A DNA stretch of 58,802 nucleotides from Solidesulfovibrio sp. (GCF_029978005.1 NZ_JARKOZ010000155.1:1-58802), one strand, 5' to 3'. Counted from the first letter of the stretch, positions 44,445 to 53,479 are shown. Made by a program: numbers and translations. The notes: generated from the letters alone by a model not told the origin.

Positions 44445-45001
44445 GAATTGGACTCCCTCTCGAAACGCTCGAAGATGCGGGCCACGTGCTCCTTGCCCGC
44501 GATCTCGTGGGGCTTCAGGGAGAGCTTGCCCTTGGGGAAGATCTTGGGTCCGAGGTCAAGGTCGGTCCAGAAGCGGCCGGTGCGCATGACGTAGTTGACG
44601 GTGAGCCCGAGCTCGAACACGCGGCCGTGGGCCTTGACCGAGTCCAGAAAGCTGTCCCAGAACGTCTTGACCTGCGGCACGGCGGCCAGTCCCTCGCGCC
44701 GGGCCATGTGGCGCAGCACGTCCATGACGCAGGCCACGTCGATCTGGTTGGGGCAGCGGGTCGTGCAGGACTCGCACGTGGCGCACAGCCAGATGGACTT
44801 GGAAGACAGCACGGTCTTCTTCTGTCCTGCCTGGACCAGGCGCATGATCTGGCTGACGGGGATGTCGTAGGCGAAGGTGTACGGGCAGCCGGCCGTGCAG
44901 TTCCCGCACTGGTAGCACAGGCTGACGTTCTGCCCGGACTCTTCCTCCACCCTGTGAACGAAATCGCCGTCGTAGTCGCGGGTGAGATTGATGGTCTGCA
45001 T
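44441..45001 (-). CDS. hdrC: HdrC, 2[4Fe-4S] subunit
   Basis: 186 residues. Two ferredoxin motifs, CYQCGNCTAGCPY and CATCESCTTRCP, in the typical HdrC arrangement, followed by a helical C-terminal part. It links HdrA and HdrB. First gene of the hdrCBA-flxDCBA operon, preceded by a 489-base region. Confidence 0.95.
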   Translation of the reverse strand: MQTINLTRDYDGDFVHRVEEESGQNVSLCYQCGNCTAGCPYTFAYDIPVSQIMRLVQAGQKKTVLSSKSIWLCATCESCTTRCPNQIDVACVMDVLRHMARREGLAAVPQVKTFWDSFLDSVKAHGRVFELGLTVNYVMRTGRFWTDLDLGPKIFPKGKLSLKPHEIAGKEHVARIFERFERESNS

Positions 45002-45490
45002 ACGATCCTATCCGGTTGACGTGAAAGAAACGGGTCTATCTCAAGCGGTTCGCCCTGACGCCCGAGGGCAGGAGAAACGACAACCGCGGTCCGAGGTGGA
45101 TAGCATGGCGGTCATTGCTTGACCACCCCGGACCGGGTGTCGCACCTGGAGGATGATTTTTCAAAAATTTTACAGAAATTCTTATTATTTCACTGTATTG
45201 ATCGAAAACTGCTTTGTAACGAACCGGAACAATTGTGTAAAAAAGTCTCCCGGCCAGGACGCGTTTCTGGTCTGTCCGGGGCTTGGGGCGGCGGGAAAAC
45301 GCGTCCGACCTCCCCGATGGCCGTCCCGTCGGCGCGCCCCTGACGGGACTTGGCGCGCGGCCGCAAGATCCCTCCGGGTCCGGGACGTCTGCCACCGTCT
45401 CGGCCGGAGAGCCGCCCCCCTGGCGGCGGGCGGCGGCCGGATGCTCGAAGGGGGGCCCGGAGGCCCCCCTTGACGCGTCAGTCGTCCTTC
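45002..45490. other. Intergenic region between hdrC and adh
   Basis: 489 bases without a gene. An AT-rich core (about 45150-45250) is likely the hdr-flx promoter region, but no sigma54 layout and no strong -35/-10 pair is seen. A GC hairpin near the adh end (45448-45471) is listed separately. Confidence 0.55.
45448..45471 (-). terminator. GC hairpin downstream of adh
   Basis: AAGGGGGGCC and GGCCCCCCTT around CGGA, 20 bases past the adh stop on the minus strand. No T-run follows, so it may reduce read-through into hdr-flx or protect the adh message. Confidence 0.5.
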
Positions 45491-46672
45491 CTACAGGGCG
45501 GACGTGTAAATGGCAGCCACGTCCTTGTCGGTCGGGCAGCGGGGGTTGGTCAGACCGCAGGCGTCCTTCTGGGCGTTGCCGGTCATGGTCGGGATGTCGG
45601 TAGCCTTGACTTCCTTGCCATAGCGCTTGCCGAGCTCGACGAGGCCGGACGGAATGCCGATGTCGGAAGACAGCTTGCGGATGGCCTTGAGCGCCAGTTC
45701 GGCGGCGTCGCGCGGGGCCAGGCCGGCGATGTTCTCGCCGAACAGTTCGGCCATGCGGGCGAACTTCTCGACCTTGGCGATCAGGTTGAAGCTCTCGACA
45801 TGGGGCAGCAGGATGGCGTTGCACTCACCGTGCGGCAGGTCATAGAAGCCGCCCAGCTGGTGGGCCATGGCGTGCACGTGACCGAGGCTGGCGTTGTTGA
45901 AGGCCATGCCGGCCAGGTACTCGGCGAAGCACATGCCTTCGCGGGCTTCCATGTCCTGACCGTTGGCCACGGCCTTGCGCAGGTACTTGAAGATCAGCCG
46001 GAAGGCTTCCTCGGCGCAGGCGTCGGTCATCGGGTTGGCGATGGTGGACACGAAGGCCTCGACGGCGTGGGTCAGGGCGTCCATGCCGGTGGCGGCGGTC
46101 AGCGCCGGGGGCATGCCGACCATGAGGACCGGGTCGTTGATGGCGATGTGCGGGGTGACGCGCCAGTCGACGATGGCCATCTTCACGTGGCGGGACAGGT
46201 CGGTGATGATGCAGAAGCGGGTCATTTCCGAGGCGGTGCCGGCCGTGGTGTTGACGGCCAGGTAGGGCATGAAGGACTTGGAGGACTTGTCCACGCCTTC
46301 GTAGTCATGGATCTTGCCGCCGTTGGACACGACGAGGCCGATGCCCTTGCCGCAGTCGTGGGAAGAACCGCCGCCCAGGGTGATGAGGCTGTCGCAACCC
46401 TCTTTCTTATAGACGTCGACGCCCTTGTGGACGTTCGCGTCGGTGGGGTTGGGGATAGTCTCGTCATAGACGTGGTACTTCATGCCGGCGGCGTCGAGGA
46501 GGTCGGTGATCTGTTTGCAGATGCCGACTTTCACCACGCCCTTGTCGGTGACGATCAGCGGCTTGGAGCCGCCCAGGGCCTTGATCTTCTCGGGGATGGC
46601 CTTGGCGGCGCCGATGCCGATGAGGGTCACGCTGGGAATGAAGAAACCGTAGACTTGCTCGCGAACTGCCAT
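45491..46672 (-). CDS. adh: Iron-containing alcohol dehydrogenase (DVU2405-type)
   Basis: 393 residues. Fe-ADH motifs: GGGSSHDCGKGI near residue 97, metal ligands in TGMDALTHAVEAF and HVHAMAHQLGGFYDLPHGE. In D. vulgaris the equivalent gene sits next to hdr-flx, is very highly expressed and oxidises ethanol with NAD. ATG 46672 chosen because it follows GTGAGG and matches the family start (MAVREQVYGFF). A sigma54-type promoter lies 84-110 bases upstream. Compared with the other Fe-ADH in this window, codon choice here looks more uniform, consistent with high expression (visual impression). Confidence 0.96.
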   Translation of the reverse strand: MAVREQVYGFFIPSVTLIGIGAAKAIPEKIKALGGSKPLIVTDKGVVKVGICKQITDLLDAAGMKYHVYDETIPNPTDANVHKGVDVYKKEGCDSLITLGGGSSHDCGKGIGLVVSNGGKIHDYEGVDKSSKSFMPYLAVNTTAGTASEMTRFCIITDLSRHVKMAIVDWRVTPHIAINDPVLMVGMPPALTAATGMDALTHAVEAFVSTIANPMTDACAEEAFRLIFKYLRKAVANGQDMEAREGMCFAEYLAGMAFNNASLGHVHAMAHQLGGFYDLPHGECNAILLPHVESFNLIAKVEKFARMAELFGENIAGLAPRDAAELALKAIRKLSSDIGIPSGLVELGKRYGKEVKATDIPTMTGNAQKDACGLTNPRCPTDKDVAAIYTSAL

Positions 46673-46767
46673 GGTGCCAACCTCACTTGGGTTAAGGTTA
46701 TGGTTTTGCGAACGGACCCCAAACCTGATTTCCTTGCGGCTTTTGGGTAAACGCTTCTCCCTGTGAA

Positions 46768-46782
46768 GCAATTCCCGGGCCA
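46768..46782 (-). promoter_or_regulatory. Sigma54 -24/-12 promoter for adh
   Basis: Minus strand reads CTGGCCCGGGAATTGCTT: TGGC and TTGC seven bases apart. Start predicted near 46756, leader about 84 bases. Confidence 0.75.
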
Positions 46783-46867
46783 GTTTCTGCAGTAAGTTAT
46801 TTCAATGTGTTGCGATCACGCCTGGATGGCCGGCGGGGCAGTCTGGCCGCGCCGCCCCGGGCCGGGG

Positions 46868-46884
46868 GTGTCCCATAGGGACAC
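46868..46884. promoter_or_regulatory. GTGTCCC-N3-GGGACAC palindrome upstream of adh
   Basis: Perfect 7-base arms around ATA, 86-102 bases upstream of the -24 box, within the normal range for a sigma54 enhancer site. Confidence 0.55.
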
Positions 46885-46898
46885 AGCCGCGAACGCGG

Positions 46899-46977
46899 TG
46901 GGTAAAAAACGGCCAATTCAGGGGGTTGGAGCAGGGTGGACAAGTTGCCCCACGCTTGTGCTTCGATTGGGTAAAAA
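46899..46977 (+). promoter_or_regulatory. Two TGGGTAAAAA elements upstream of adh
   Basis: Copies at 46899-46908 and 46968-46977, 69 bases apart. The distal copy starts 186 bases upstream of the -24 box, matching the mop and hnd arrangement. Confidence 0.5.
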
Positions 46978-47340
46978 GGTCACAGGCGCGGCGCGTGGGA
47001 CGAGTTGACCCCTATTCGAGAAGAACGGAGAAAAATAAATTATGTTATTATACCATGTTAGAAAAAGTTTTCGCCGGAGGCCCGAGAAGGCGAGATGACA
47101 CGCCCCCCGGCGAAGCACACGGGCGGCCGCACCGGTTGCCCCGAACCTCCCACCCTTGGCGGGCTTGGCGATCACGGGCGCGATGGCGTCACCAAGAAGG
47201 CTTGACGCAGGGCGTCTGATTGGTCATTTTGCCAAATGTGAAGCAAGAGGCGGCGGCCCGCGGCCCGGAACGCGGCGGCTCGGGAATAATCTGGATCATT
47301 TTCGTATGAAACTGCGCCGATGCGCAGCCGGGAGGCGACC

Positions 47341-48444
47341 ATGGAAAGGAAGGCGTCCGTGCTGGGGCGATTGGCTCTTCTGGATCGGTATCTCACCCTG
47401 TGGATATTCCTGGCCATGCTGGTCGGCGTGGGCCTGGGCTGGCTGGCCCCGGGCGTGCGACGGCTGGTGGACTTCTTCCAGGTCGGGACCACCAACCTCC
47501 CCATCGCCTTGGGGCTCATCCTCATGATGTACCCGCCCCTGGCCAAGGTGCGCTACGAGGAGATGGGGCGGGTGTTCCGGGATTTCCGCGTGCTGGGGCT
47601 GTCCCTGGTCCAGAACTGGGCCGTGGGCCCGGTGCTCATGTTCCTTTTGGCCGTGGTCTTCCTGCCCGACAAGCCGGCCTACATGTCCGGGCTGATCCTC
47701 ATCGGCCTGGCCCGATGCATCGCCATGGTCATCGTCTGGAACGACCTGGCCGGCGGCGACCGGGAGTACTGCGCCGGGCTGGTGGCCTTCAACGCCGTGT
47801 TCCAGGTGCTCTTTTTCGCTGTGTACGCCTGGTTTTTCCTGTCCGTGCTGCCGCCGGCGCTGGGGCTGGCCGGCACGGCGGTGCGGGTGGGCATGGGCGA
47901 GATCGCCCAGAGCGTGTGCCTCTACCTCGGCGTGCCCTTCGTCGCCGGCCTGCTCACCCGGTTCGTCGGTCTGCGGCTCAAGGGCCGGGAGTGGTACGAG
48001 GAGCGCTTCATCCCGCGCATCAGCCCCGTGACCCTGGTGGCTTTGCTTTTCACCATCCTGGTCATGTTCTCCCTCAAGGGCGAGGTCATCGTGGCCCTGC
48101 CCCTGGACGTGCTGCGGGTGGCCCTGCCCCTGCTCGTCTATTTCGGGGCCATGTTCGTCCTGTCCTTCTGGCTGTCGCGCCGGGCCGGGGCCAGCTACGA
48201 GCAGTCGGCCACCCTGTCCTTCACCGCCGCCTCCAACAACTTCGAGCTGGCCATCGCCGTGGCCGTGGCCGTGTTCGGCCTGGATTCCGGCCAGGCTTTC
48301 GCCGCGGTCATCGGGCCCCTGGTCGAGGTGCCGGCGCTGATTGGCCTGGTCAACGTGGCCTTGTGGATACGCCGCCGGTATTTCCCCCACGCCGTGGCCA
48401 CGCCGGCCGGGGTATGCCATCTGGCCTGCCCGCCCGGGGCGTAA
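47341..48444 (+). CDS. acr3: Acr3-type arsenite efflux permease
   Basis: 367 residues, about ten hydrophobic helices. Family signatures: MMYPPLAKV near residue 62, the conserved Cys in [17 protein letters not shown] near residue 130 (essential for As(III) transport in Acr3), and [15 protein letters not shown] near residue 300. It exports arsenite through the inner membrane. Start 47341 follows GGGAGG. Two arsenate reductase genes follow. No arsR gene is visible in the window. Confidence 0.95.
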   Translation: MERKASVLGRLALLDRYLTLWIFLAMLVGVGLGWLAPGVRRLVDFFQVGTTNLPIALGLILMMYPPLAKVRYEEMGRVFRDFRVLGLSLVQNWAVGPVLMFLLAVVFLPDKPAYMSGLILIGLARCIAMVIVWNDLAGGDREYCAGLVAFNAVFQVLFFAVYAWFFLSVLPPALGLAGTAVRVGMGEIAQSVCLYLGVPFVAGLLTRFVGLRLKGREWYEERFIPRISPVTLVALLFTILVMFSLKGEVIVALPLDVLRVALPLLVYFGAMFVLSFWLSRRAGASYEQSATLSFTAASNNFELAIAVAVAVFGLDSGQAFAAVIGPLVEVPALIGLVNVALWIRRRYFPHAVATPAGVCHLACPPGA

Positions 48445-48503
48445 CCGGACCGTCACGGCGGTTCATATAGGGTGAGGCAATGCGAGACCCCGGGAGGCAA
48501 GTC

Positions 48504-48953
48504 ATGAAGCGGGTGCTTTTCATCTGCGTGCACAACAGCGCCAGAAGCCAGATGGCCGAGGCCTATCTGCAACGGTTCTGCGGCGAGGCGGCCGTGGTGG
48601 AGAGCGCCGGCCTCGACCCCACCGCCCTCAATCCCCTGGTCGTGGCGGTCATGGCCGAGGAGGGGATCGATCTTTCGGCGAGAAGGACCCGCCGGGTCTT
48701 CGACCTGTACAGGGACGGGCGGCTTTTCGACTACGTGGTCACGGTGTGCGAGGAAGCCATCGAGGAGCAGTGCCCGGTCTTCCCGGGCGTGACCCGCCGG
48801 CTGCACCTGCCCTTTCCAGACCCGGCCGGCCTGGTCGGCACGGACGAGGAGCGGCTGGAAAAGGTGCGGGACATCCGCGACCGGATCAGGGAGCGCATGG
48901 CCGACCTGGCCGAGGAGATCCTGTCCGGCCGGGAAGAGGGGAGGCTGGCATGA
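48504..48953 (+). CDS. arsC: Arsenate reductase, low-MW phosphatase type, copy 1
   Basis: 149 residues. Phosphatase P-loop CVHNSAR near residue 8, with a further Cys (EEQCPVFPG) near residue 88. It is in the thioredoxin-linked ArsC/Wzb fold and should reduce As(V) to As(III) for export by Acr3. Start 48504 follows GGGAGG. It overlaps the second arsC-like gene by four bases. Confidence 0.9.
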   Translation: MKRVLFICVHNSARSQMAEAYLQRFCGEAAVVESAGLDPTALNPLVVAVMAEEGIDLSARRTRRVFDLYRDGRLFDYVVTVCEEAIEEQCPVFPGVTRRLHLPFPDPAGLVGTDEERLEKVRDIRDRIRERMADLAEEILSGREEGRLA

Positions 48954-49390
48954 GCGCCAAGACCAGAATTCTCTTTTTGTGCACGGGCAACGCCTGCCGC
49001 AGCCAGATGGCCGAGGGCTTCGCCCGGGCCGACCGGGGCGAGGCCGTGGAGGCCTTTTCGGCCGGCGTGGAGAAGCACGGCCTCGATCCCCGGGCCGTTG
49101 TCGTCATGGCCGAGGCCGGGGTGGACATCTCGGACCAGGCTTCCAAGCTCGTGTCCGAGCTGCCGGACGTCGCCTTCGACTACGTCGTGACCCTGTGCGG
49201 CTCGGCCCATGACCTGTGCCCGTTCTTTCCCGGTCCGGTCAAAAAGGTCCACGTGCCCTTCGAGGATCCGCCGGCCCTGGCCGCCGGCGCGGCTTCCGAG
49301 GAGGAGGCCCTGGACCGCTACCGCGAGGTGCGCGACGCCATCCGCGCCTTCGTGGCCGGGCTGCCGCAGAACCTCGAGGCGGCCGATTAG
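48950..49390 (+). CDS. Arsenate reductase-like low-MW phosphatase, copy 2
   Basis: 146 residues. P-loop CTGNACR near residue 11 and second Cys pair TLCGSAHDLCPFFPG near residue 85. This looks like the classical thioredoxin-coupled ArsC triad (three Cys), more complete than copy 1. Its stop TAG overlaps the stop of the convergent rpiA gene (TTAG). Having two paralogues in tandem may reflect different reductant partners or substrates (inference). Confidence 0.88.
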   Translation: MSAKTRILFLCTGNACRSQMAEGFARADRGEAVEAFSAGVEKHGLDPRAVVVMAEAGVDISDQASKLVSELPDVAFDYVVTLCGSAHDLCPFFPGPVKKVHVPFEDPPALAAGAASEEEALDRYREVRDAIRAFVAGLPQNLEAAD

Positions 49391-50112
49391 GCCTTTCCCG
49401 GCGGCGTGATCTCGCGCACGCCGTCCGGCCCGGCCACGACGATAAGCGCGGCCAGTCCCACGAACAGCCCGTGCCCGGCCACGCCGGCCCGGGCGTCCAG
49501 GATCGCGGCCAGCCCGGCCGGGTCGTCCAGGGGGCCGAAGGCGCAGTCCGCGACGACGTTGCCGCGTTCGGTGCGCATGGGATCGCCGTCCGGGCGTAGG
49601 CGCAGGGCCGGACGGCCGCCCAGGCCTTCCAGGAAGCGCAGCTCCGAAGCCAGGGCGAAGGGCGTGATCTCCACCGGCAGGGGGTGCCTGGCGCAAAGGC
49701 GCGGCGAGAGCTTGCCCGCGTCGGCCACGATGACCAGCCGCCGGGCCGCCTGGGCCACGATTTTTTCGTACAGCAGCGCGCCCCCGCCGCCCTTGACGCA
49801 GTCGCCGGCCGGGTTGATCTCGTCGGCCCCGTCGATGGCGATGGCCAGTTCCGGCGCGTCGTCGAGGCTGGCCACGGGCAGCCCTTCCAGGCGCAAAGCC
49901 TCGGCCATGAAATGGGCCGCCGGCACGAACACGGTTCCGGCCAGCTCGCCGCGCCGGTGGCGCTCGCCGAGAAACGGCACGACGGCCACGGCCGTGGAGC
50001 CGTGGCCCAGGCCCACGGCCATGCCCGGCCCGACCAGGGTGGCGGCCCGGCCGGCGGCGGCGCGCTTGAACGCGGCAATGTCCTCGGGACGCAGGGAAGG
50101 TGTGGTGTCCAT
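49387..50112 (-). CDS. rpiA: Ribose-5-phosphate isomerase A
   Basis: 241 residues. RpiA motifs: GLGHGSTA near residue 35, IDGADEI near 94, KGGGGALLYEKIVA near 107 and VVADAGK(L) near 133. It interconverts ribose-5-phosphate and ribulose-5-phosphate in the pentose phosphate pathway. ATG 50112 is the natural start; a much longer overlapping frame is an artefact. It faces tal, another pentose phosphate gene, back to back. Confidence 0.94.
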   Translation of the reverse strand: MDTTPSLRPEDIAAFKRAAAGRAATLVGPGMAVGLGHGSTAVAVVPFLGERHRRGELAGTVFVPAAHFMAEALRLEGLPVASLDDAPELAIAIDGADEINPAGDCVKGGGGALLYEKIVAQAARRLVIVADAGKLSPRLCARHPLPVEITPFALASELRFLEGLGGRPALRLRPDGDPMRTERGNVVADCAFGPLDDPAGLAAILDARAGVAGHGLFVGLAALIVVAGPDGVREITPPGKA

Positions 50113-50298
50113 GGCCCGAGGATAGCCCAGGCCGGGCCGTTCGGCAGCAGGTTTTCGCTTTCGGGCGCGGGAATTTTCGCCGCGCGGTTTGCCTTTTGCC
50201 GGCAAACGGTGTTTAGTCTCAAAGCGTGCGACCCGTCGGACCCGAGCCCGTCGCGGCTCGCCGCGAAACCGACCGAACCAACCAGCTGCGAGGCGACC

Positions 50299-51171
50299 AT
50301 GCGACCCGAGATCCTCAAGACGCGCATCTTCCTGGACGGGGCCGACCCCGAGGAGACCCGACGGGTCATCAAGGCCCTGGGCTTTCTGGACGGCCAGACC
50401 ACCAACCCGAGCCTTCTGGCCAAAAACCCCGAGGCCCAGGCCCACAAGGTGGACGGCAACAAGTTTTCGGCCACGGCCATCTACCAGTTCTACAAGGAAC
50501 TGTGCCAGGAGCTCTCGGCCATGCTGCCGGACGGCTCCGTGTCCATCGAGGTCTACGCCGACGAGACCACGACCGTGGCGGCCATGCTCGAGCAGGCCCG
50601 GGAATTCGACACCTGGATCGAAAACGCCCACATCAAGCTGCCGACCACCGCCCCGGGCCTCGAGGCGGCGAACGTGCTCACCGGCGAGGGCCGGCGCGTC
50701 AACATGACCCTGGTCTTCACCCAGGCCCAGGCCGCCGCGGTCTACGCCGCCACCAAAGGCGCGGCGCGCGGGGCCGTGTTCCTCTCGCCCTTCGTCGGCC
50801 GCCTGGACGACCGGGGCGAAAACGGCATGGAGCTCATCGCCAACATCCTCAAGATGTACGCCGCCGGCGACGGCCACGTGGAGACGCTCACGGCCAGCGT
50901 GCGTTCCATGGAGCATTTCCTGTGCGCCCTGGCCTACGGCAGCGACATCATCACCGCCCCGGGGTCCCTTCTGCTCGCCTGGGCCGAGGCCGGCATGCCC
51001 ATCCCCGGCCCCGGCTACGTCTACGCCCCTTCCGGCCTCGCCCCCATCCCTTACGAAGCCATCGGCCTGGACGGACCCTATGCCTCGTACGCCATCGGTC
51101 ATCCCTTGACCGACGCCGGCATGGCCAAGTTCTCGGCCGACTGGAATTCCCTCATCGACATGGGCTCCTGA
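50299..51171 (+). CDS. tal: Transaldolase
   Basis: 290 residues. IFLDGADPEETRR at the N-terminus, TTNPSLLAK near residue 35, SIEVYADE near 85 and WIENAHIKLPTT near 110 (Schiff-base Lys region). VNMTLVFTQAQA near 135 and a C-terminal helical part follow. It moves a three-carbon unit between sugar phosphates. Divergent from rpiA; terminator follows. Confidence 0.93.
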   Translation: MRPEILKTRIFLDGADPEETRRVIKALGFLDGQTTNPSLLAKNPEAQAHKVDGNKFSATAIYQFYKELCQELSAMLPDGSVSIEVYADETTTVAAMLEQAREFDTWIENAHIKLPTTAPGLEAANVLTGEGRRVNMTLVFTQAQAAAVYAATKGAARGAVFLSPFVGRLDDRGENGMELIANILKMYAAGDGHVETLTASVRSMEHFLCALAYGSDIITAPGSLLLAWAEAGMPIPGPGYVYAPSGLAPIPYEAIGLDGPYASYAIGHPLTDAGMAKFSADWNSLIDMGS

Positions 51172-51195
51172 ACCGGACGACGCATCGTCTCCATG

Positions 51196-51226
51196 GCCCG
51201 TCGCGCCAGCGGCGGGCTTTTTTTTT
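51196..51226 (+). terminator. Intrinsic terminator after tal
   Basis: GCCCGTCGC and GCGGCGGGC (one G-T pair) around GCCA, followed by nine T residues, 25 bases after the tal stop. Confidence 0.9.
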
Positions 51227-51612
51227 CGATGGTCGCGGATTGCGACCAACATTTCAAAAATGAAATATTTTTTGTACAGAGCAGGCACTGGTCCGAAGCA
51301 GGCGACATCCGCGTCAAGCAACGAGGGAGCAGGGTTTGAAGAAAAACATCAGATGACCTGAGCACGAAAGGGGCAGGTGTACAAGGAGCGAAAATATGCT
51401 AGCAAGATAAGACTAAGAGGACTGCCCGGCATGGCCAGTAACGGGCGGGAAAAACGGGATGCGACCGTAAGGAGGTTTATCGGAGTATACGCGTTGCCAG
51501 GGTTGAAGGGTGGTTTGGGTCCTGACGCGCACGTCGCCGGCACGGTTTGTCGCCCGCGCACCATGATTGTCCAGTGATGCGTCGAACGAACGGAAGCACG
51601 AGGAGCTATTGC
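51227..51612. other. Leader region upstream of dctA
   Basis: 386 bases, no supported gene; one 66-codon frame (51377-51577) has no ribosome site and no recognisable features. An ATTTCA-N4-TGAAAT palindrome (51251-51266) is followed by an AT-rich run and could be part of the dctA promoter or an operator. Confidence 0.5.
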
Positions 51613-52962
51613 ATGTCCATTGGCAGCAAACCTATCTATAAGTCGCTCTATTTCTGGGTCATCTTCGGGATTGTCGCGGGTATCGTCCTGGGTCTCATCC
51701 CGGCCACGAAATCTTTCGCCGAAAGCATGCAGCCATTCGGCACGGCGTTTATCCGCATGGTGAAGATGATCATCGCCCCCATCATCTTCTGCACCGTGGT
51801 CACGGGCATCGCCAAGATGGGCGACATGGGCAAGGTCGGCCGCGTGGGCATCAAATGCATGGTCTACTTCTGGACCATGACCCTTTTCGCCCTGGCCATC
51901 GGGCTCGTGGTCGTCAATCTCTACAAGCCCGGCGCGGGCATGGACGACTACGCCGCCAAGATGCAGTCCAACCAGAAAGAGATCGCCAAGGTCGAGGACT
52001 TCGCCGGCAAGGCCAAGAAGATGTCCACCGTGGACTTCCTCATGAACATCGTGCCGACTTCCGTGGTCGACGCCTTCGCCAAGGGCGAGATCCTGCAGGT
52101 GCTCTTCTTCTCCATCCTCTTCGGCGTCGGCCTGGCCAACCTGGGCGAAAAGGCGAAAAATTTCGTCAAGATCATCGACGAGTTTTCGCGAGGGCTCTTC
52201 AAGGTCGTTCACTACATCATGTATTTCGCGCCGTTCGGCGCTTTCGGCGCCATGGCCTACGTCGTGGCTTCCCAGGGGACCGAGGCGCTCTTCAAACTCC
52301 TGTACCTCATGCTCGGCGTGTACACGACCTGCATCATCTTCATCTTCGTGGTCCTGGCCCTGGTCTGCCGCATGGCCAAGTTCTCCCTGTGGCGCTACCT
52401 GGTCTACATCAAGGAGGAGATCCTGCTCGTGCTCGGCACCTCCTCCTCCGAGGCGGCCCTGCCGCGCATGATGGCCAAGCTGGAGATCGCCGGGGCCGAC
52501 AAGTCCGTGGTCGGCCTGTGCCTGCCCATGGGCTATTCCTTCAACCTGGACGGCACCTGCATCTACCTCACCATGGCCGCCGTGTTCCTGGCCCAGGCCA
52601 CCAACACGCCGCTCGACATCTCCCACCAGCTCTACCTGCTCTTCATCCTGCTCCTCACCTCCAAGGGCGCGGCCGCGGTCACGGGCGGCGGCTTCATCAC
52701 GCTGGCCGCCACGCTCCAGACCGTGGGCACCATTCCGGTCGCCTCGCTGACCCTGCTTTTGGGCGTCGACCGCTTCATGTCCGAGGCCCGGGCCATTACC
52801 AACCTCATCGGCAACGGCATCGCCACCATCGTCGTGGCCAAGTGGGAAAACGCCCTGGACGAGCGCAAGCTCGCCGCGGTGCTCGCCGGCAGCGACGACG
52901 AATACGCCGACGATCCCGAAGACGCCCTCATCGACGAGGACGCCGCCGGCGAGGCGAAATAG
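51613..52962 (+). CDS. dctA: DctA-type C4-dicarboxylate/cation symporter
   Basis: 449 residues, dicarboxylate/amino acid:cation symporter (DAACS) family, about eight helices plus two hairpins. Signatures: [21 protein letters not shown] near residue 45, the serine-rich [14 protein letters not shown] near residue 275, [15 protein letters not shown] near residue 310 and [14 protein letters not shown] near residue 395. It imports C4-dicarboxylates such as fumarate, malate or succinate; glutamate cannot be excluded. ATG 51613 follows AGGAG. The acidic C-terminal tail is cytoplasmic. Confidence 0.93.
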   Translation: MSIGSKPIYKSLYFWVIFGIVAGIVLGLIPATKSFAESMQPFGTAFIRMVKMIIAPIIFCTVVTGIAKMGDMGKVGRVGIKCMVYFWTMTLFALAIGLVVVNLYKPGAGMDDYAAKMQSNQKEIAKVEDFAGKAKKMSTVDFLMNIVPTSVVDAFAKGEILQVLFFSILFGVGLANLGEKAKNFVKIIDEFSRGLFKVVHYIMYFAPFGAFGAMAYVVASQGTEALFKLLYLMLGVYTTCIIFIFVVLALVCRMAKFSLWRYLVYIKEEILLVLGTSSSEAALPRMMAKLEIAGADKSVVGLCLPMGYSFNLDGTCIYLTMAAVFLAQATNTPLDISHQLYLLFILLLTSKGAAAVTGGGFITLAATLQTVGTIPVASLTLLLGVDRFMSEARAITNLIGNGIATIVVAKWENALDERKLAAVLAGSDDEYADDPEDALIDEDAAGEAK

Positions 52963-52986
52963 CGCCGCCCGCCCGCGTAAGAAACG

Positions 52987-53020
52987 CCGCCGCCCGGCAT
53001 GGACCGGGCGGCGGTTTTTT
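52987..53020 (+). terminator. Intrinsic terminator after dctA
   Basis: CCGCCGCCCGG and CCGGGCGGCGG around a 6-base loop, followed by TTTTTT. Confidence 0.92.
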
Positions 53021-53101
53021 GTGACGGGCGCATTGACAAAAAACCCCGGCCGGACCATTTTCTTGTAACGAGGTATCATGTGCTGCTTCGGGAGGCGCAC
53101 C

Positions 53102-53479
53102 ATGACGTCGGCACGGGTGATGATCGTCGAGGACGAAGCCATAACCGCCATGGCCACGGGGGCCATGCTCAAGCGCCTGGGCCACGTGGTCACGGCTTCG
53201 GTCGCGTCCGGCGAGGCTGCGCTCGAGGCTTTCCGTCGCCAGGCGCCCGACCTCGTGCTCATGGACATCCGCCTGGACGGCGACCTGGACGGCATCGAAA
53301 CGGCCGAGGCCATCCGCCGCGACAGCGAGGTGCCGGTGGTCTTCGTCTCGGCCTACGTGGACGAGACGACCCGCAGCCGCGCCGACGAGACCAAACCCTT
53401 CGCCTTCATGCCCAAACCCCTGGACGAATACGAATTGCACGCGCTGATGAACCGCGTGCTCGGAGCCGCCGCGCCTTGA
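53102..53479 (+). CDS. Single-domain response regulator
   Basis: 125 residues, receiver domain only: VEDE near residue 8, phospho-acceptor Asp in VLMDIRLDG, and MPKPLDE near the end. The LDGDLDGIE insertion after the Asp is typical of receivers paired with HWE/HisKA2 kinases. Start 53102 follows GGGAGG. Its stop overlaps the TTG start of the next gene, so the two are coupled. No kinase is adjacent. Confidence 0.88.
   Translation: MTSARVMIVEDEAITAMATGAMLKRLGHVVTASVASGEAALEAFRRQAPDLVLMDIRLDGDLDGIETAEAIRRDSEVPVVFVSAYVDETTRSRADETKPFAFMPKPLDEYELHALMNRVLGAAAP

Larger units (their letters stand above)
46673..47340. other. Divergent control region between adh and acr3
   Basis: 668 bases without a gene. 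The adh side holds the sigma54 promoter (46768-46782), a GTGTCCC/GGGACAC palindrome (46868-46884) and two TGGGTAAAAA elements (46899 and 46968). It also holds a repeated GTGG(G)AC-AGTTG-CCC element (about 46937 and 46995). The acr3 side has an AT-rich stretch (47030-47070) but no clear ArsR operator. Confidence 0.65.

Noticed and set aside
41619-44594. 991-codon plus-strand frame across hdrA and hdrB
   Set aside because: Mirror frame of strongly biased real genes; the translation has no family features, while the minus strand encodes clear Hdr proteins.
33523-46950. Shared 9-mer AAGTTGCCC upstream of the mop and adh promoters (33523-33531 and 46942-46950)
   Set aside because: Distances from the promoters differ by about 67 bases, and a 9-base match between two regions this long is expected by chance.
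51377-51577. 66-codon plus-strand frame upstream of dctA
   Set aside because: No ribosome site, no domain, unusual composition; lies in the dctA leader.
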